A stretch of DNA of 64,000 nucleotides, taken from Lentinus brumalis (lineage: Eukaryota; Basidiomycota; Agaricomycetes; Polyporales; Polyporaceae). Of the stretch, positions 11,718 to 23,579 are shown in pieces (within the stretch, counting starts at the first letter, position 1; each line of letters starts with the position of its first letter). Below the pieces are notes generated by a model. The model saw only the letters and a program-made list of their open reading frames with translations, searched no databases and was not told where the DNA came from. The DNA is taken from NCBI GenBank assembly GCA_001792895.1, contig MARA01000026.1, forward strand, positions 124,001 to 188,000, written 5' to 3'. Both the position numbers and the translations under genes were made by a program.

Positions 11718-13488
11718 ATGCTCGTCGTCAACGCCGTCGCGCCCCTCGCGCTCCTCCTAGTTGCTCCGTACAACTCGCAACTGTCCGACTCATGTCTGTC
11801 TCAGTACTACTATGGCACGCACGGCCAACAGAACGTGTTCATCACCGACGACGACGTCTGCCTGTCCAAAGCTGCCCAACACCTCACTGAGGGGTCGTTC
11901 GTGCAGCTGACGGACGACGTGCAGCAGCTCGTTTGGCTGCAGCACCAGGCTGTGGACGACGCGATCAAGCCGGCCTCGTTCGTCGACGAGTTCAACGCGT
12001 TCTTCTCCCGTCTCTCGACGCCCTCCCAGGTCACCGACGGCGAGCAGACCGTCTTCAACAACCAGCATGCGGCCAAGCTTTTGCACCGCACGACGACCTC
12101 TGCCCTCATTTCCGTCGACAGCGACACCGCGCTCACGCTCGACCTCCACCTCCCCAGGTTCTGGAAGGCGTCTCCGCTTCCGAGCACGCCTGTGCCGTTC
12201 ATTCCCGTCCCGTCCAAGGCCGTCGACCGCGTCAGGGACATTCTCAATGGCCTCAAGTTTGACCCCACCGTTGCGGCCATCGTGGGCAACATCTCCGCGC
12301 CTCAGCTCCGCTTCGACGTCCGCTACCTCACGGGCGAGGACTCGCGGTCCGAGATCGTCTCCCGCCACTCGTTCTCCAAGGGCGTGCTCATCGCCGCGGA
12401 CTGGCTCAAGGAGAAGTTCGAGGACTCCGGTGCGAACTGCACGCTCAAGCCTTTCCTCTCTGGCTTTGCCCCGAATGTTGTCTGGTGAGTTCTCACTCAT
12501 GGTCGTGGCGTGTGACAAAGTCCACGAAGCCACGTCCCCATTGCATCTACACGGGAAACTGACACCACGGCAGCTCGTACGAGGGATCGGAGAACACGAC
12601 AGAGACTGTGCTTATCAGTGCACACTACGACAGCCGCGGGTCCTTCGGCAGCGTGCGCGCTCCTGGCGGCGACGACGACGGTTCTGGCACGACGGCCCTC
12701 CTTGGTATCGCCCACGTCATTGCGCGCAGGGGCATCAAGTTCCGGAAGAACGTCCAAATTGTCGCGTTCGCCGGCGAAGAGCAGGGCCTCTACGGCTCCC
12801 GCTATTACGCGCGCGAGTTGTACGAACAGGGCGCGAACCTCACCCTCATGATCCAAGCGGATATGCTTGGATATCATGCAGCGGGCGAGCCTCCGCAGCT
12901 TGGTCTTCCTGATCGGTGGGTGCATTTACTCTTTGTGTTGCGTAACTTACCGACGGATGCAATTTACAGTATCGGCACGCCCGAGGTTACTCAGCTCGTT
13001 GCCAACCTCTCTGCTATCTACAGCCCCGAGCTGAAGGTCGGCTTCACTCCGGTACGTCACAGTCCGCCCCTGCGTAGAAGTTGGACCTCATCTGAGACGT
13101 CCTGTTCCAGGCTTGCTGCAGTGATCACCAGGCAAGTCACTTGCACGTAATGGACCCTGCGCCCTGCTGACCTCCATCCAGAGCTTCCACCAGGTCGGCT
13201 TCCCTGCCACCCAGGTCTTCGAGCGTGCGGGTCCTATCGCCGACCCCATGTACCACAACAGCGGTATGTCCAGTATCTGCTTCATCACCGGCCTATCTCT
13301 TACATCTGTGGCGTAGGCGACCTTAGTGAGCGCGAGGGCTACGACTTTGAGCAGATCAAGTCCATTGCAAAGGTCCAGGTACGTGTCTGGGCGCTGAGCA
13401 TCGATTAGGCCGAGATTCGTACTGATCACAAATGCAGTTTGCGACCCTCTTGCATGTGGCCGGCTACGATCTGCCGAGCGAGGACTGA
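11718..13488 (+). CDS. Secreted M28-family zinc aminopeptidase (copy 2)
   Basis: Seven exons: 11718-12484, 12574-12915, 12970-13051, 13111-13131, 13182-13263, 13317-13378, 13438-13488; 468 aa. It begins with a hydrophobic leader (VAPLALLLVAP). All five M28 zinc/catalytic positions are present: AHYDSRGS, GDDDGSG, FAGEEQG, QADML and CCSDHQ. The final zinc-binding His sits on a 21-nt exon encoding ACCSDHQ, bounded by a GT-AG intron and a GC-AG intron (donor CAG/GCAAGT). The adjacent cysteines match the position of a disulphide in well-studied bacterial M28 aminopeptidases. It is paralogous to 1179-3012. The gene is strongly C-ending in codon use over exon 1, more so than copy 1, which suggests higher expression or stronger constraint (inference). 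Confidence 0.9.
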
Positions 13489-13987
13489 GATTAGAGTCTG
13501 GAGGGTCTGGATACATACCCCATCTTTTACAAGGACCACGTCTCGGTGTATAGATACATTCTTGGACAGCATAGATTAACCATGCATCATCGTACTTTCT
13601 CTGGGTTGTGATTCTGACGAGCCTGAACGGCCGCATTGGAATAGTGCAGCTGAACAGGTCCTAACCAATGCGGTGGCTGCAGAGCAGAAAAGCCGTTGAA
13701 TGCGCTGAGCGCCTAGCTTGTAACAATTGTGCCACCACAGTTGAATCGTTTCGCCCCCTGCTCAGGAGCCTCTCCTGGACCAATACCTAAGTACTCCCGT
13801 CTCCCCTTTTTTGCGAGCTCAAAAGCTGGAAAACGAAGCGGGGAACCGAGTACGAACACCGGGCTAATTGTTTACTTGCTAAGTATAGTAAGTCGAATTC
13901 AAACTCAGTGAAGTCAGCTACAGTATGCTTGGCCGTTAACGTATCAACTTCTTGGTACCAGCCACTTCACTTGCGACTTCGAGCGAA
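13489..13987. other. Intergenic, no gene recognised
   Basis: Contains the 3' region of the M28 peptidase and the promoter of the eIF2D gene. No coding signal seen. Confidence 0.5.
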
Positions 13988-16311
13988 ATGTTCAAGAAAC
14001 CGCTCGCAGATCTGAAGACGTCTGGTAAATACGTGCCCTGCTCTGATCTTGGAGGTTGTGAAGCTGACGCTCTCAATCAGCTCCGATACGCAGTTCTGAT
14101 CGCAGGAAGCTGCGGACACGGATACTTCAATCGTATCCCGTTCTGCAACCAGAAGATGGCGATGCTCTCGTCCCCGACGGTCTGCAGTCACAGAAATTCA
14201 GCACACATCTTGAAGACCCTGGGGTAATCGATGCTGCGTCCGTGCTGGAATCGCTGAAACTTATGCTTCGCCTCTAGGTCGTGTATCTATCTCCGGAAGG
14301 GGATCCTCTATGGTTCACCCTCGGGAAAGGGTCAGAAGAACTCATTCCAACAGGTAAGAATCCTTCGATTTTGGACTACACGCTCGTTAACAGACGATCT
14401 CAGTGTACACGTTGTGGAAGCGGCCGGACCTCCTGTCCTTCCTCTCTACACCCGCCCCAGTTGTGCCGAAACTCATCGGCGGAGCTGATCTCATGATCCC
14501 CGGAGGTATGTCACCAGTCTGGCTATGTGAAGTGTTGAGCTGACGGCACTGATTGCACGCAAGGAAGTAATCCAGCATTCGCCTTCCCTAGTTCCGGAGC
14601 AACTGGTCTCGATCACGCAGTATCACCGTGATGCCCTCGGACCTCCGTTGGCAGTCGGACGAATGGCCGTCTCTTCTGACACTCTCCGCTCCGCCGATGA
14701 GACAGATGTGAAGGGCAAGGCCGTGTACGTTCTCCATACATGGAAGGATGCCTTGTGGGACATGGGGCCGAGCAAGAAGGCCGATCCTCCAGCACCGCGA
14801 CCGATCCAGGCGGCCTCGGAGGTGGAGGAACTACCGCAGTCAAGCGGGAGCGCGGACAGCCAGCAGGGCGAAGATACGGGTGCAGCTGCATCACCGTCGG
14901 CGCCTGGCGCCGGCAGTGACGAAGTACCAGCTGCCGCCGATGGTGCAACGGCTCCAGAAGAGAATGGGCCACCAACTGCGACGCTCACCCCAGAAGGTTG
15001 GTGCCTCGGAATACCACTTAGGATCATTGTTACTGAGCATGCCTTCAAAGACGTATCTGATTGTCTACGATCTGCCCTGCTACAAGCCATCGGGATGAGC
15101 CTGGACGGGGTCCCACCTTCAACATTCCCAATATCCGCATCGACGTTCTGGAGCTCCTATGTTCTGCCCGCTCGACCTGCACAAGCGCTAACAGCATCTG
15201 GCTTGACCGGTATGTCTATTTCAGCAACGTCCTCATGGAGACGGTTAGGTGACATGATGGAACAGACGCGAGCGCTGTCGATGTGAAGCATTCTACGTTC
15301 AAGAATGTCAAGTCATTCCTGAAGGCAAGCGCCAAAGAAGGCCTGTTGAAGCTGAAGGAGACGAAGGGCGATGTCGTCGTCACCGCTGTCTACCCAAAGC
15401 ACCCAGCTGTGGCGGGGAAGCGCCCCCACCGCACGATCGGCGAGCTCGAGGCGAAGGCCAAGAAAGCCGAGAGTCGTGAGCAGCAGGAAAAGGAGGCTGA
15501 GGAAAAGCGCAAGGGTGAGATTCAGGTCGACGAGCTCTGGATGCCTCTCGGGACGACAGTTCCGCTCTTCGTCGCTGCCGAGAAAGAGTGAGCTCAAGCC
15601 TCGCCTAGCAGACGTACTCGTGCTGACTTCACTTGTTCCTCTGCAGCACGTCGGATATGTACACGATTGCAGATATCAAGACCATTCTGAACGACTACGT
15701 CACGGCTCGCGGGCTCATCAACACGAACGACCCGCAGTACATTAATGTCGGCAGCGACCAGCCCCTCGCAATCGCGGTGTCGGTCAAGGGCGAGGACACG
15801 CCTGACTTTATGAAGCGCGATGAGGTCCTGAAGCGTGTCCGAGCGCATATGCAGACCTGGCACGAGATCCGGGTAGAAGGCCGTGACGTTGTCCGGAAGT
15901 GAGTACATACATCATCTCTTTCTTCCATGCCAGCTGACGGCGACGGGTTGCGCCTCAGGAAGGGCGAGATAAAGCCGATCTCTGTCGTCGTCAAGATCCG
16001 CCAGGGACGTAAGGCATGCACGCTTGTGACGGGGTACGAGCCGTTCGGGCTGCAGGCGGACGATCTTGCGGAGGAGTTGCGTAAGATGTGCGCGAGCTCT
16101 ACGGCAGGTACGCTGTTATCCCGCCGTTGTCGTCCCGTTCTTGCTCACCGTCCCTCGCCAATGTGTAGTGTCCCCGGTCCATGGCAAGCCGAACTCACTG
16201 GAGGTCATGGTGCAGGGGAAGCAGATCAAGAGCGTGATGGACCTGCTGATGGCACGCGGGGTGCCGAAGAAGTGGATCCAGGCCAAGGACCAGAGCAATA
16301 AGAAGAAGTGA
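13988..16311 (+). CDS. TMA64: Translation initiation factor eIF2D (Tma64 homologue)
   Basis: Ten exons: 13988-14024, 14081-14223, 14278-14353, 14404-14505, 14592-14996, 15051-15209, 15266-15587, 15647-15898, 15959-16107, 16169-16311; 595 aa. The N-terminus MFKKPLADLKTS is characteristic of eIF2D. A pre-PUA/PUA region follows (GDPLWFTLGKG, GGADLMIPGV), then a low-complexity acidic/Ala-Pro linker at about residues 170-250, a winged-helix/SWIB-like middle, and a C-terminal SUI1 domain (ISVVVKIRQGRKACTLVTG) ending in a lysine-rich tail. eIF2D delivers tRNA to the ribosomal P site without GTP and helps recycle 40S subunits and re-initiate. Length agrees with the family. The first exon is only 37 nt. 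Confidence 0.94.
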
Positions 16312-16964
16312 ATGTGGGGATATTTACTGCACATCCAGGAAGAAGTACACCCATGGCGTGTAAGACTATGCAATGTCGAAGTGATGCCTTCAGCAGCCCG
16401 CCATTATGCGCCGCCTCGAACGACAGCAACAGACTCTGACAGATAGGTATGATAGAAACTCGTTAACTGCACGACAAAATTGTGGATCTAGGATCCTGAG
16501 ATTGTTTGGCAGACGAGTCATCATGATTCGTGGGACAAGGCAGAATGCTATCCTGTCTTGGTAAGCACACTGTTCTCACCCCAACCTTTCAAAATTTGAC
16601 GTCTGGACCCTGTCGACATTTGTACCCTGACCTCGCGTCACAGCGCCTTCACGCCATCCTGATGGAATGAGCCTTCCTGAATCCAGAAACCTCAGTGCAG
16701 CTGCCGCATCGACGTCAGACTCAAAGGGTCAAGGACGGGATGATAGACACTGACTCATGATAGAAGACCTTGATCGTGAAGCCCAGCCGTCCGCATGTCG
16801 CCTCAGCTCATTGTATCAGGTCTTCCGGGACCGCTTACTATTCGCACGTTTGTAGCGAAGTGCTGATGTTGCGGCGACAACAGGTGGGTTCATATACGTC
16901 TGTGCCTTGCTGCAGGTGAGCTCCCGACTCTCTCACCACTGCCAGCGCTGACTTCTCAACCACG
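16312..16964. other. Intergenic, no gene recognised
   Basis: About 650 bp between eIF2D and the Rap1-type Myb gene, both on the plus strand. No coding signal seen. Confidence 0.5.
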
Positions 16965-18981
16965 ATGAACAATAGCTACCTTCACTCGCCCTATCATTCA
17001 TTACCGCATATGAATGTTCCTCAGGGCTATGTGCCGCTTCCGCACTCCGGAGTCATGGTTTCCACACAGACACCCATTGGCATGCCACAGGTGAGAATAC
17101 CAGCCGCTTGGCAGGGCTGGCAGCCCCCGGCCTTCATCGACTCCGCCATTCCTCAAGACATGCCACTGGTCTCGCCATGGGCCGCCCCGCCGGGCAGTAT
17201 CAAACCTTTGAGCAGCGAGCTGAGACCCGAGGTGCTTCCACCAACCCGTTCGCCGCCTCTCCCGCACATGGCGTACTCAGGCAGCCCATGCATCCCGAAA
17301 ATGAGCGCGTGCTCATTAAGGCACTGAAAGCCGGGCTGGCAGAGGGGCTCACCCCGTGTCAGATCATAGAGAGACTACAAGCGGTATGTATTGTCTGGCA
17401 CTGATTCATATCTTCCGGTGGCTAACGGACATTCACCCATCTAGACGAACAACGGTGGTAGCATCGGTCAGTTGTGTCTCTGTTTGACAACAGGAAATTT
17501 GTTCGTCAGCCCAACCTCTGACTGACCTCCACTGACTACAGGTTGGAAGGACATGTTTCTGGATCACGTGGAAAGGCTATTCCCGCAAGTGTTCTCGATG
17601 GGGACAGATTCGCGGTCCTACGAGATTCCACATTCGTCTGCTTCCCAGACACCAAGTTCGTCTTCGTTTACTGGTAGTCCCCAACTTCGGTGAGTCTTCT
17701 TGCAAGTTGTCCCCTCAGAAGCAATCAATTGTTACTTTGTCCCAGGTCTTACCGACTGCAAGAGCGACACAATATACAGCCCAATGTAGGAACCTCCAGA
17801 CCGAGTTCTGGCAGGCGCAACATAAACCGGGATCGTATGGGCCGCTACGCGCGCAAGGCAGCTGCACCCATTTCAACGTCTGCATCGTCTCGCCAGCTCA
17901 GCACCCATCGACCCAAACGGCGCGGCTCCCTGCTTGACTACCATGACAACACGCTCATACCAACATCGATTACTTCGCACAAGCCGCATGCCCCGGAGGA
18001 CACCCAGCGCGGTTCTTACAAATTCACCGACGATGACAAGGTCTTTTTCATCCACTTCCTGCGTTGGCGTCTGCGAGAAGGTGACGTGCCGGAGAAGGAC
18101 GTTCTCTATGAAGAGCTAGCAGAAGAGGTGAGTTGTACGATCACATGATAGTTGTAACTGATACTGACCATGTCCCATACTCCCTGCGCAGACTCCTCAC
18201 CACGACGCTGATTCGTGGAGGAAGCATTGGGACAGCGCACCCTCACTCCCCGATCGGATCTACATTGATGCTCGCAAACGGGCTGTCGCAAATGGCGCCA
18301 TGTCTACCGCAAACTCCAGCGGAGGCGAGTCGGACACCGGGGCGGACTGGGGATTGGAAGACGAGGCACCGCCATCGACGCAGGTGTCCAGCCGTCTGGC
18401 CACCGCCAGGCTGCATCAGCGAATCACGGACGAAGATCTTCGCAAGATGGCTGAGTTCCTGGTGGAGAAACGTCTTTCCGAGCACAACCAAAGTCAGAGC
18501 GAGCTATGGAGGGAGTTCTACAGCCGCCTCGAGGTGCGGGACAAATGCTTATTGGCCTGGCGTTCTGTGCGCTGACGTTTTCCCGCGGCAGAACAAAAAA
18601 CGACGGACCTACAATGGGTGGAGAGGTGCTGCTCGTTACTACGAGTCGCGTGAGTTTCCCTCTCATCCTGTTGATCCCTCGATTCTCCTGACCCCGGCAT
18701 CTGCAGAAATACAACAGTATGTCGATGAGATCACGGCTGGGCTCATCGGGTCAAACGCGGACCACGATGAAAGAGAAGGGTACCATAGGATGCATCCTGC
18801 TGAAGATGACACTCCCAGCCACCCTTCCGGATCGACCACCTCTATCTTCCACGGACTTTTCGACGAGGTTTCAGGCTCCAGTGTGGGCAACTCTCACAAG
18901 CGATCCATCTCTGAGAGCGAGAGTGCCGTCGAAGGCGACGAGAAGCGCGTCAAGGTAGAGTTGATAGATTTGACAGATTGA
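16965..18981 (+). CDS. Rap1-type Myb-domain protein (possible telomere/chromatin factor)
   Basis: Eight exons: 16965-17090, 17198-17383, 17445-17466, 17542-17689, 17746-18127, 18192-18533, 18592-18649, 18707-18981; 512 aa. A Pro/Tyr-rich start leads to a helical unit (ALKAGLAEGLTPCQIIERL then WKDMFLDHVERLFP). The clearest domain, at about residues 250-325, reads YKFTDDDKVFFIHFLRWRL through SWRKHWD and resembles the Rap1/TERF2IP Myb domain. A third similar unit is ITDEDLRKMAEFLVEK through NGWRGAARYYE. The last residues VELIDLTD look like a SUMO-interacting motif preceded by acidic serines. Intron 7 (57 nt) is in frame and stop-free, so retention would add 19 residues. A telomere role is inferred only from the domain. 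Intron 1 was set at 107 nt because this alone connects the two coding frames. Confidence 0.78.
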
Positions 18982-20088
18982 ACACAGGCTTGTTCGTGCA
19001 AAGTCGCTTGCTCAGTATTCTTACTTGGTACATCAGACGTCCTATTGTCTATCGCAGGGTTGCTTGATTGGTGAATCGATATTGCTCGTGTAGCGAGGAA
19101 CTTGTGACCAACTTGAGCAATACCCCAGTCTGGACTTCGCACGATCTTATCTTCTTCATCGAGAACGCCCATAGCCGATCACTGTGTTCAAGCTCGTCGA
19201 ACTACAGCTATTTCCATAACAAGTGGCCGCCCAACTCCGACTGACGCACGTACACTTTTGACGCAAATAATTCAAGAAATTCAGACAATTCGTGCGCACC
19301 CAGTCTACGTCTTCGTAGGGCTTACAATCAACGTGGTAGGGCTGCTCGAGGAACCCCAGTCTGCATGAGCGATTTGAGAGCCCGGTAAGTGTGCTGTAGC
19401 GAGATGGATGCACCAGGTCATCGATGGCTCTCAGAGCATCCTGCTCGAGGGCTACGGTCGCATGCAACCTGAATTCTACTTCTGTGACTGCGGTATCCAT
19501 TCTCGTCGCAGATTAAGTGCCTTTTGTGTCCCCCGGCTGCTGTAGATGAGTGTAGATGTTCGCCGTCATCCACGGATATAAGCGCTCGATGACGGGACCG
19601 CTGCGTCGTCCCATTGCTGGGGTATATGTGTCTCGCGGACGCTCACAAACTCACAGGAAGACTGGTAGGACCCATACGAGCTCACAGAGATGCGTCGCTG
19701 GGCTCAGGAGGCACCCACAATATCGAGGATTTTTCGAATTTTTCGTGCAGAATGTGCAGTGCGCAAGTGGCGCCCGGCCACTTGTTTTGGAAATAGCTGT
19801 AACCACTAGCCGCTACCGTGCTTTCATCACTGTCCCACTTATCCTGGTGAGATCTTTATCCATTCGTCCGACATGGATCGTAGTGGCTTTCTGAGTATGG
19901 ACGCTGTTACCTGGTTTCATAGTGATCTGGGCCATTGCTGATTCATTAAGACGGCTGGCCTGCATTAGATTTCAACCCGACCCCTCTGAAGCACCAGTAT
20001 TCACAGGTGCGTTATGAATCTCTATTGGGGTAGTCCTACCTGACCGCCCTCTATGTCGTCTGCGTAAACTAGGATCGATCAGTCCGGC
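18982..20088. other. Intergenic with one small unassigned frame
   Basis: A minus-strand frame at 19156-19500 (114 codons, starting MDTAVTEVEFRLHATVALEQ) has no introns and no recognisable family. It could be a small gene or chance. Nothing else coding is seen; the 3' end should hold the promoter of the amidohydrolase. Confidence 0.4.
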
Positions 20089-21542
20089 ATGGACATCAAC
20101 AACGACCTCTGGGAGCTTTCGCGGATCATCTTCTCCTACCCCGCGATCGACAATCATGCCCATGCCTTTCTGCGTGAGGAATACAAGGATGCGTACCCAC
20201 TCGAGGGTCTGATCTCCGAAGCGCAAGGCAATGGACCGCTGCTCCGCGACTCGGTGCATACTCTCGCATGTTATCGCGCCACAAACCAGCTCGCGAAGCT
20301 CTTTGGACTAGGACCGAATGCAGACTGGGAAGCCGTGAAGGCGCACCGGAGCTCGATCTCGTACGAGCAGCTCTGCAAGACGTGCATGGAGCCGACGAAC
20401 ATCCAGTGCATCCTGATCGATGACGGGCTCGGCGGCGCAGACAAGGGCAAGATGTACGACTACAAGTGGCATGATCGCGTCACGCACAGTCCCACGAAGC
20501 GGATAGTGCGTGTCGAGATAGTTGCGGAGGTACTTGCGTCTTGAGCTGTTGACGCGTCAGAGTCGGTCTGACACCACATATATATGAAGGAGCACCTGAA
20601 ACGCGCCATGGATAAGCAGATCGCGGAGAGCAACGTTACCCCGGGTGACCTCTTCAAGTCTTTCGTGAGGGAATTCAGCGTGGCGTTGAAGGCGAGCGCT
20701 GTTGACCCGGAGGTCGTCGGGTTCAAGTCCATTGCCTGCTATCGGACAGGCCTGGATGTCTCCACATCGCAGGACCCGTCGGCCATTGAGAGGGCAGTCA
20801 TGACGTTGCTCCTTGTGTATGTCTCGAAGCATGACCTCCGGCTTGCGGATAAGCCAATCAACGACTTCATCGTGAATATGACCATGCGCATCGCTGCAGA
20901 GTGCGGGAAGCCTGGTACGTGATCGTTCATGGTTCCTTCCTTCAGCGCCCTGTCTGATGGGCACTGCAGTTCAGTTTCATACGGGGTTGGGCGACAACGA
21001 CATCACTCTCAACCTTTCCTCTCCATCGCACCTCCAGCCCCTCATAAAAGCATACCCAAACACCAAGGTCGTCCTCCTTCACTCGAGTTACCCGTATACG
21101 CAGGAGGCGGGCTATCTTACGGCTGTCTACGAGAACGTTTTCCTTGACTTCGGAGAGGTCTTCCCCTTCGTGAGCCCTGACGGACAGCGTGAGATCCTCA
21201 GACAAGTCCTCGAACTTGCCCCGACAAATAAGATTATGTGGTCAAGTGTGTCCTCCTTCCAATGCCTCATCGTACTTCCTCACGTATCGTCGCAGCCGAC
21301 GGGCACTTCTGGCCCGAATCGTACTACTTGGGCACGCTGCAAGCGCGGCAAGCTCTCTTTGAAGTGCGTGTTCATCGCGCTCAATGCTGCTTGTGTACTC
21401 ACTGCGCCTCCAGGTCCTCGAGAGCTCTATCAGGAAATGGGAACTCACGTTGCCGCAGGCCGTTGGAATCGTCAAGCGTGCATTCTTCGAGAATGCGAAC
21501 AGGGTATACAATCTCGGACTGGAGCCACGCGTACAGCAATGA
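20089..21542 (+). CDS. Amidohydrolase-2 family protein related to the FluG N-terminal domain
   Basis: Five exons: 20089-20529, 20590-20914, 20970-21245, 21296-21363, 21414-21542; 412 aa. The metal-binding HxH is in AIDNHAHAF near residue 20; further likely ligands are His in FHTGLGDND, His in VVLLHSSYPY, and Asp in MWSTDGHFWPE. This is the TIM-barrel amidohydrolase arrangement seen in the N-terminal half of fungal FluG. FluG proteins continue into a glutamine-synthetase-like domain; here the gene stops after the barrel, and the next gene is convergent 86 bp away, so the second domain is absent rather than missed. The substrate is unknown; in Aspergillus FluG is linked to developmental signalling, but that should not be carried over without the second domain. 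Confidence 0.88.
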
Positions 21543-21628
21543 GCGTATCTAGGAATCGGGCGAGAGGTTGCGGGAAGGTGTACGATATACAAGCAGAAGT
21601 GTGCCAACGATACCACCCTATGATCCAA

Positions 21629-23116
21629 TTACTCGTCCTCTTCTTCCTCGTCGACGACGTCCAGACCTTGCTCGCGTGCCTTCTCCATCGCGCCTGCCTC
21701 CTTCTCGCGTGCAAAGGCGACCAGAGCCTCCAAGATGTCACGCTGGCCTTCGAGGTAGTGGTCCAACATGAGCAATACATCCGGCCTGATTTCTGCGGCA
21801 TTGGCGGGAGGGAAGGGCGGAAGGCGGTCGTACAGAGACTGGACCATCTCCGCGAGCATGTCCGCTGCGCAAAGCTCATCTTCCACTGACGGTTCGTCTT
21901 CATCGTCTTCATCGTCCATCTCGTCATCATCATCCGCGCTCTGTGCAATGACGGCAGCGAGGACCGCTTCCCAGACTGGCTCTGCACCGCGCGCGTTGCG
22001 GCCCACCTCCCATCGTCTCGCTGCATCCGCTTTCGACGCATCCGACGAGGAAGCGGACTCGGACGATCGGCCTGTGGAAGGTCCGCCGATTTTGAGGACA
22101 ATGGTGTCGTCTGGATTGTTGAGTAGCGAGAACCCGTAGCCCAAGATGAACTCCGAGTTGGGCTTTGGGCCATAGTTGTTGAGCAGCTCCGAGCCGCTCG
22201 GCGTGGGCGAGTGGATCACAAGCGCGATAGATAATTCGGAAGCGTCCGCCGTAGATACGACCCATGAAACCGGATGACCTCGAGCGTGGTTCAACGAATC
22301 GATTCCTGGGAGCAGGACAGGATGGGACGTCGGGGTGGCCACCAACGACGGAGTTGATGAGAGCACGGTGGAAGGGAACGCGCGAGAAGAGAGATATGTG
22401 GATGCTGTGAGATATCGATCCCTAGTAGGTGGTGAGCCCGGGCCACTCAAAAGGTGGACTTGAGCACATGCGTACCAAGTGAACTGCGCTCCCCAACTGG
22501 CGTTCGCGGCGGCGATGACAGACTTGCACTGTTGCCATTCAGCTTCCCAGTCGCGACGTCTGTCAAGAGTCGCGCCATACAGGTTGGTACCCTGGAAGGA
22601 CTTGAGCTCGGCATCAGAAAAGTGCAATGGGGTTCGGAGCCTGGCCGGTGAGGGAAGGGTCGCAATGTAAGGACCATGCTTCAGTATCCCCTTCGACCTG
22701 ACATGAGAGTCAGTAATCAAGATATATCTGATCGTACAAGACGTACGCTGCGGGATCCACCAGCCAATGTAGGGAGACATAACTGGATTCTAATTGTCGC
22801 TCATTCCAGTGATCGAACGCGCTCTCAGCAACCTTGAGCAGTTGGGTAAGTGCCGTTCTGGAGACGTCCGGAGTAATCGCGAGCGAGAACGGGATTGACA
22901 CCACGGGCGCGTCTGCAGAAACGTCGCTGCCAGCGATGACATTGAATCCGGATGCAACTACATGAAGTCTTTTCTCAGCTCGTCACCGTTCTCTGCCGCA
23001 TGCTGGCGGAATGACACGCTACCAGGCTGAAAGTGAACTGCCGGGTGGATGCGTGCACCACAACCCACGAGCCAAGTCTTGAACGATGACACGTTCTCCG
23101 GCTCGGATATGTTCAT
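21629..23116 (-). CDS. SET-domain protein methyltransferase (SETD6/RKM1-like)
   Basis: Minus strand, exons 23023-23116, 22747-22957 and 21629-22697; 457 aa. The N-terminal half has VIAGSDVSADAPVVSIPFS, the entry strand of SET domains that act on non-histone proteins. The active region shows the split SET signature: GIDSLNHA, then LLNNYGPKPNSEF followed by a tyrosine-containing YGF. A Rubisco-LSMT-like substrate-binding region follows, interrupted by an acidic stretch rich in Asp/Glu, and the protein ends in a run of glutamates. Yeast Rkm1-4 relatives methylate ribosomal protein lysines; the target here is not knowable. It is convergent with the amidohydrolase gene, 86 bp apart. Confidence 0.86.
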
Positions 23117-23579
23117 GTTGAGGTTGTGAATCTTGTGATCGCAATTAGATGCCCTTGATTTCCTCTTAGGCTGTAGTTGTTGATGGAGGAGGTTGCAGTC
23201 GAGGAGCAGGAACGGGCTGTCGAGCAGATCGTCCGGCCTTGGTTATAGATAAGATAAGATCCGCTTGTCAAGGCTTCCGAAGTTCCAGTTGGCAGTGAGT
23301 GCACTCTCTTCCGCTACTGCACACTGCGATTCTGACATTTCTCACTCACCTCCAAGCACCAGTCGCCATGTGGCACGTTGCTTCCGCACGATGCCCTACA
23401 TCTCACGGACGCTGCTACGCATAGGCCGATACGCTATACAAATGCTCCAGAATCTACTATGGACTGACCCCTCCACCTACACGACATTGAAGGAGCAGCA
23501 CCTAGGTTACTGCCTTGCATCTTCACCTCCAACGTCATGTTTCAGAGAATACGTTCCTCATCTGTTGCTGGTTTCTCGA
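23117..23579. other. Short intergenic region
   Basis: Lies between the start of the SET gene and the stop of the BolA gene, both on the minus strand; presumably the SET gene promoter. No coding signal seen. Confidence 0.5.

Noticed and set aside
11790..12533. Long minus-strand frame opposite the second M28 peptidase
   Set aside because: It is the shadow of a strongly G/C-ending plus-strand exon; composition is Glu/Arg/Val-rich with no family and no splice sites.
17091..17114. A 24-nt intron at the end of exon 1 of the Rap1-type gene
   Set aside because: Far below a workable intron length, and it would not shift to the frame of the next conserved segment; a 107-nt intron does.
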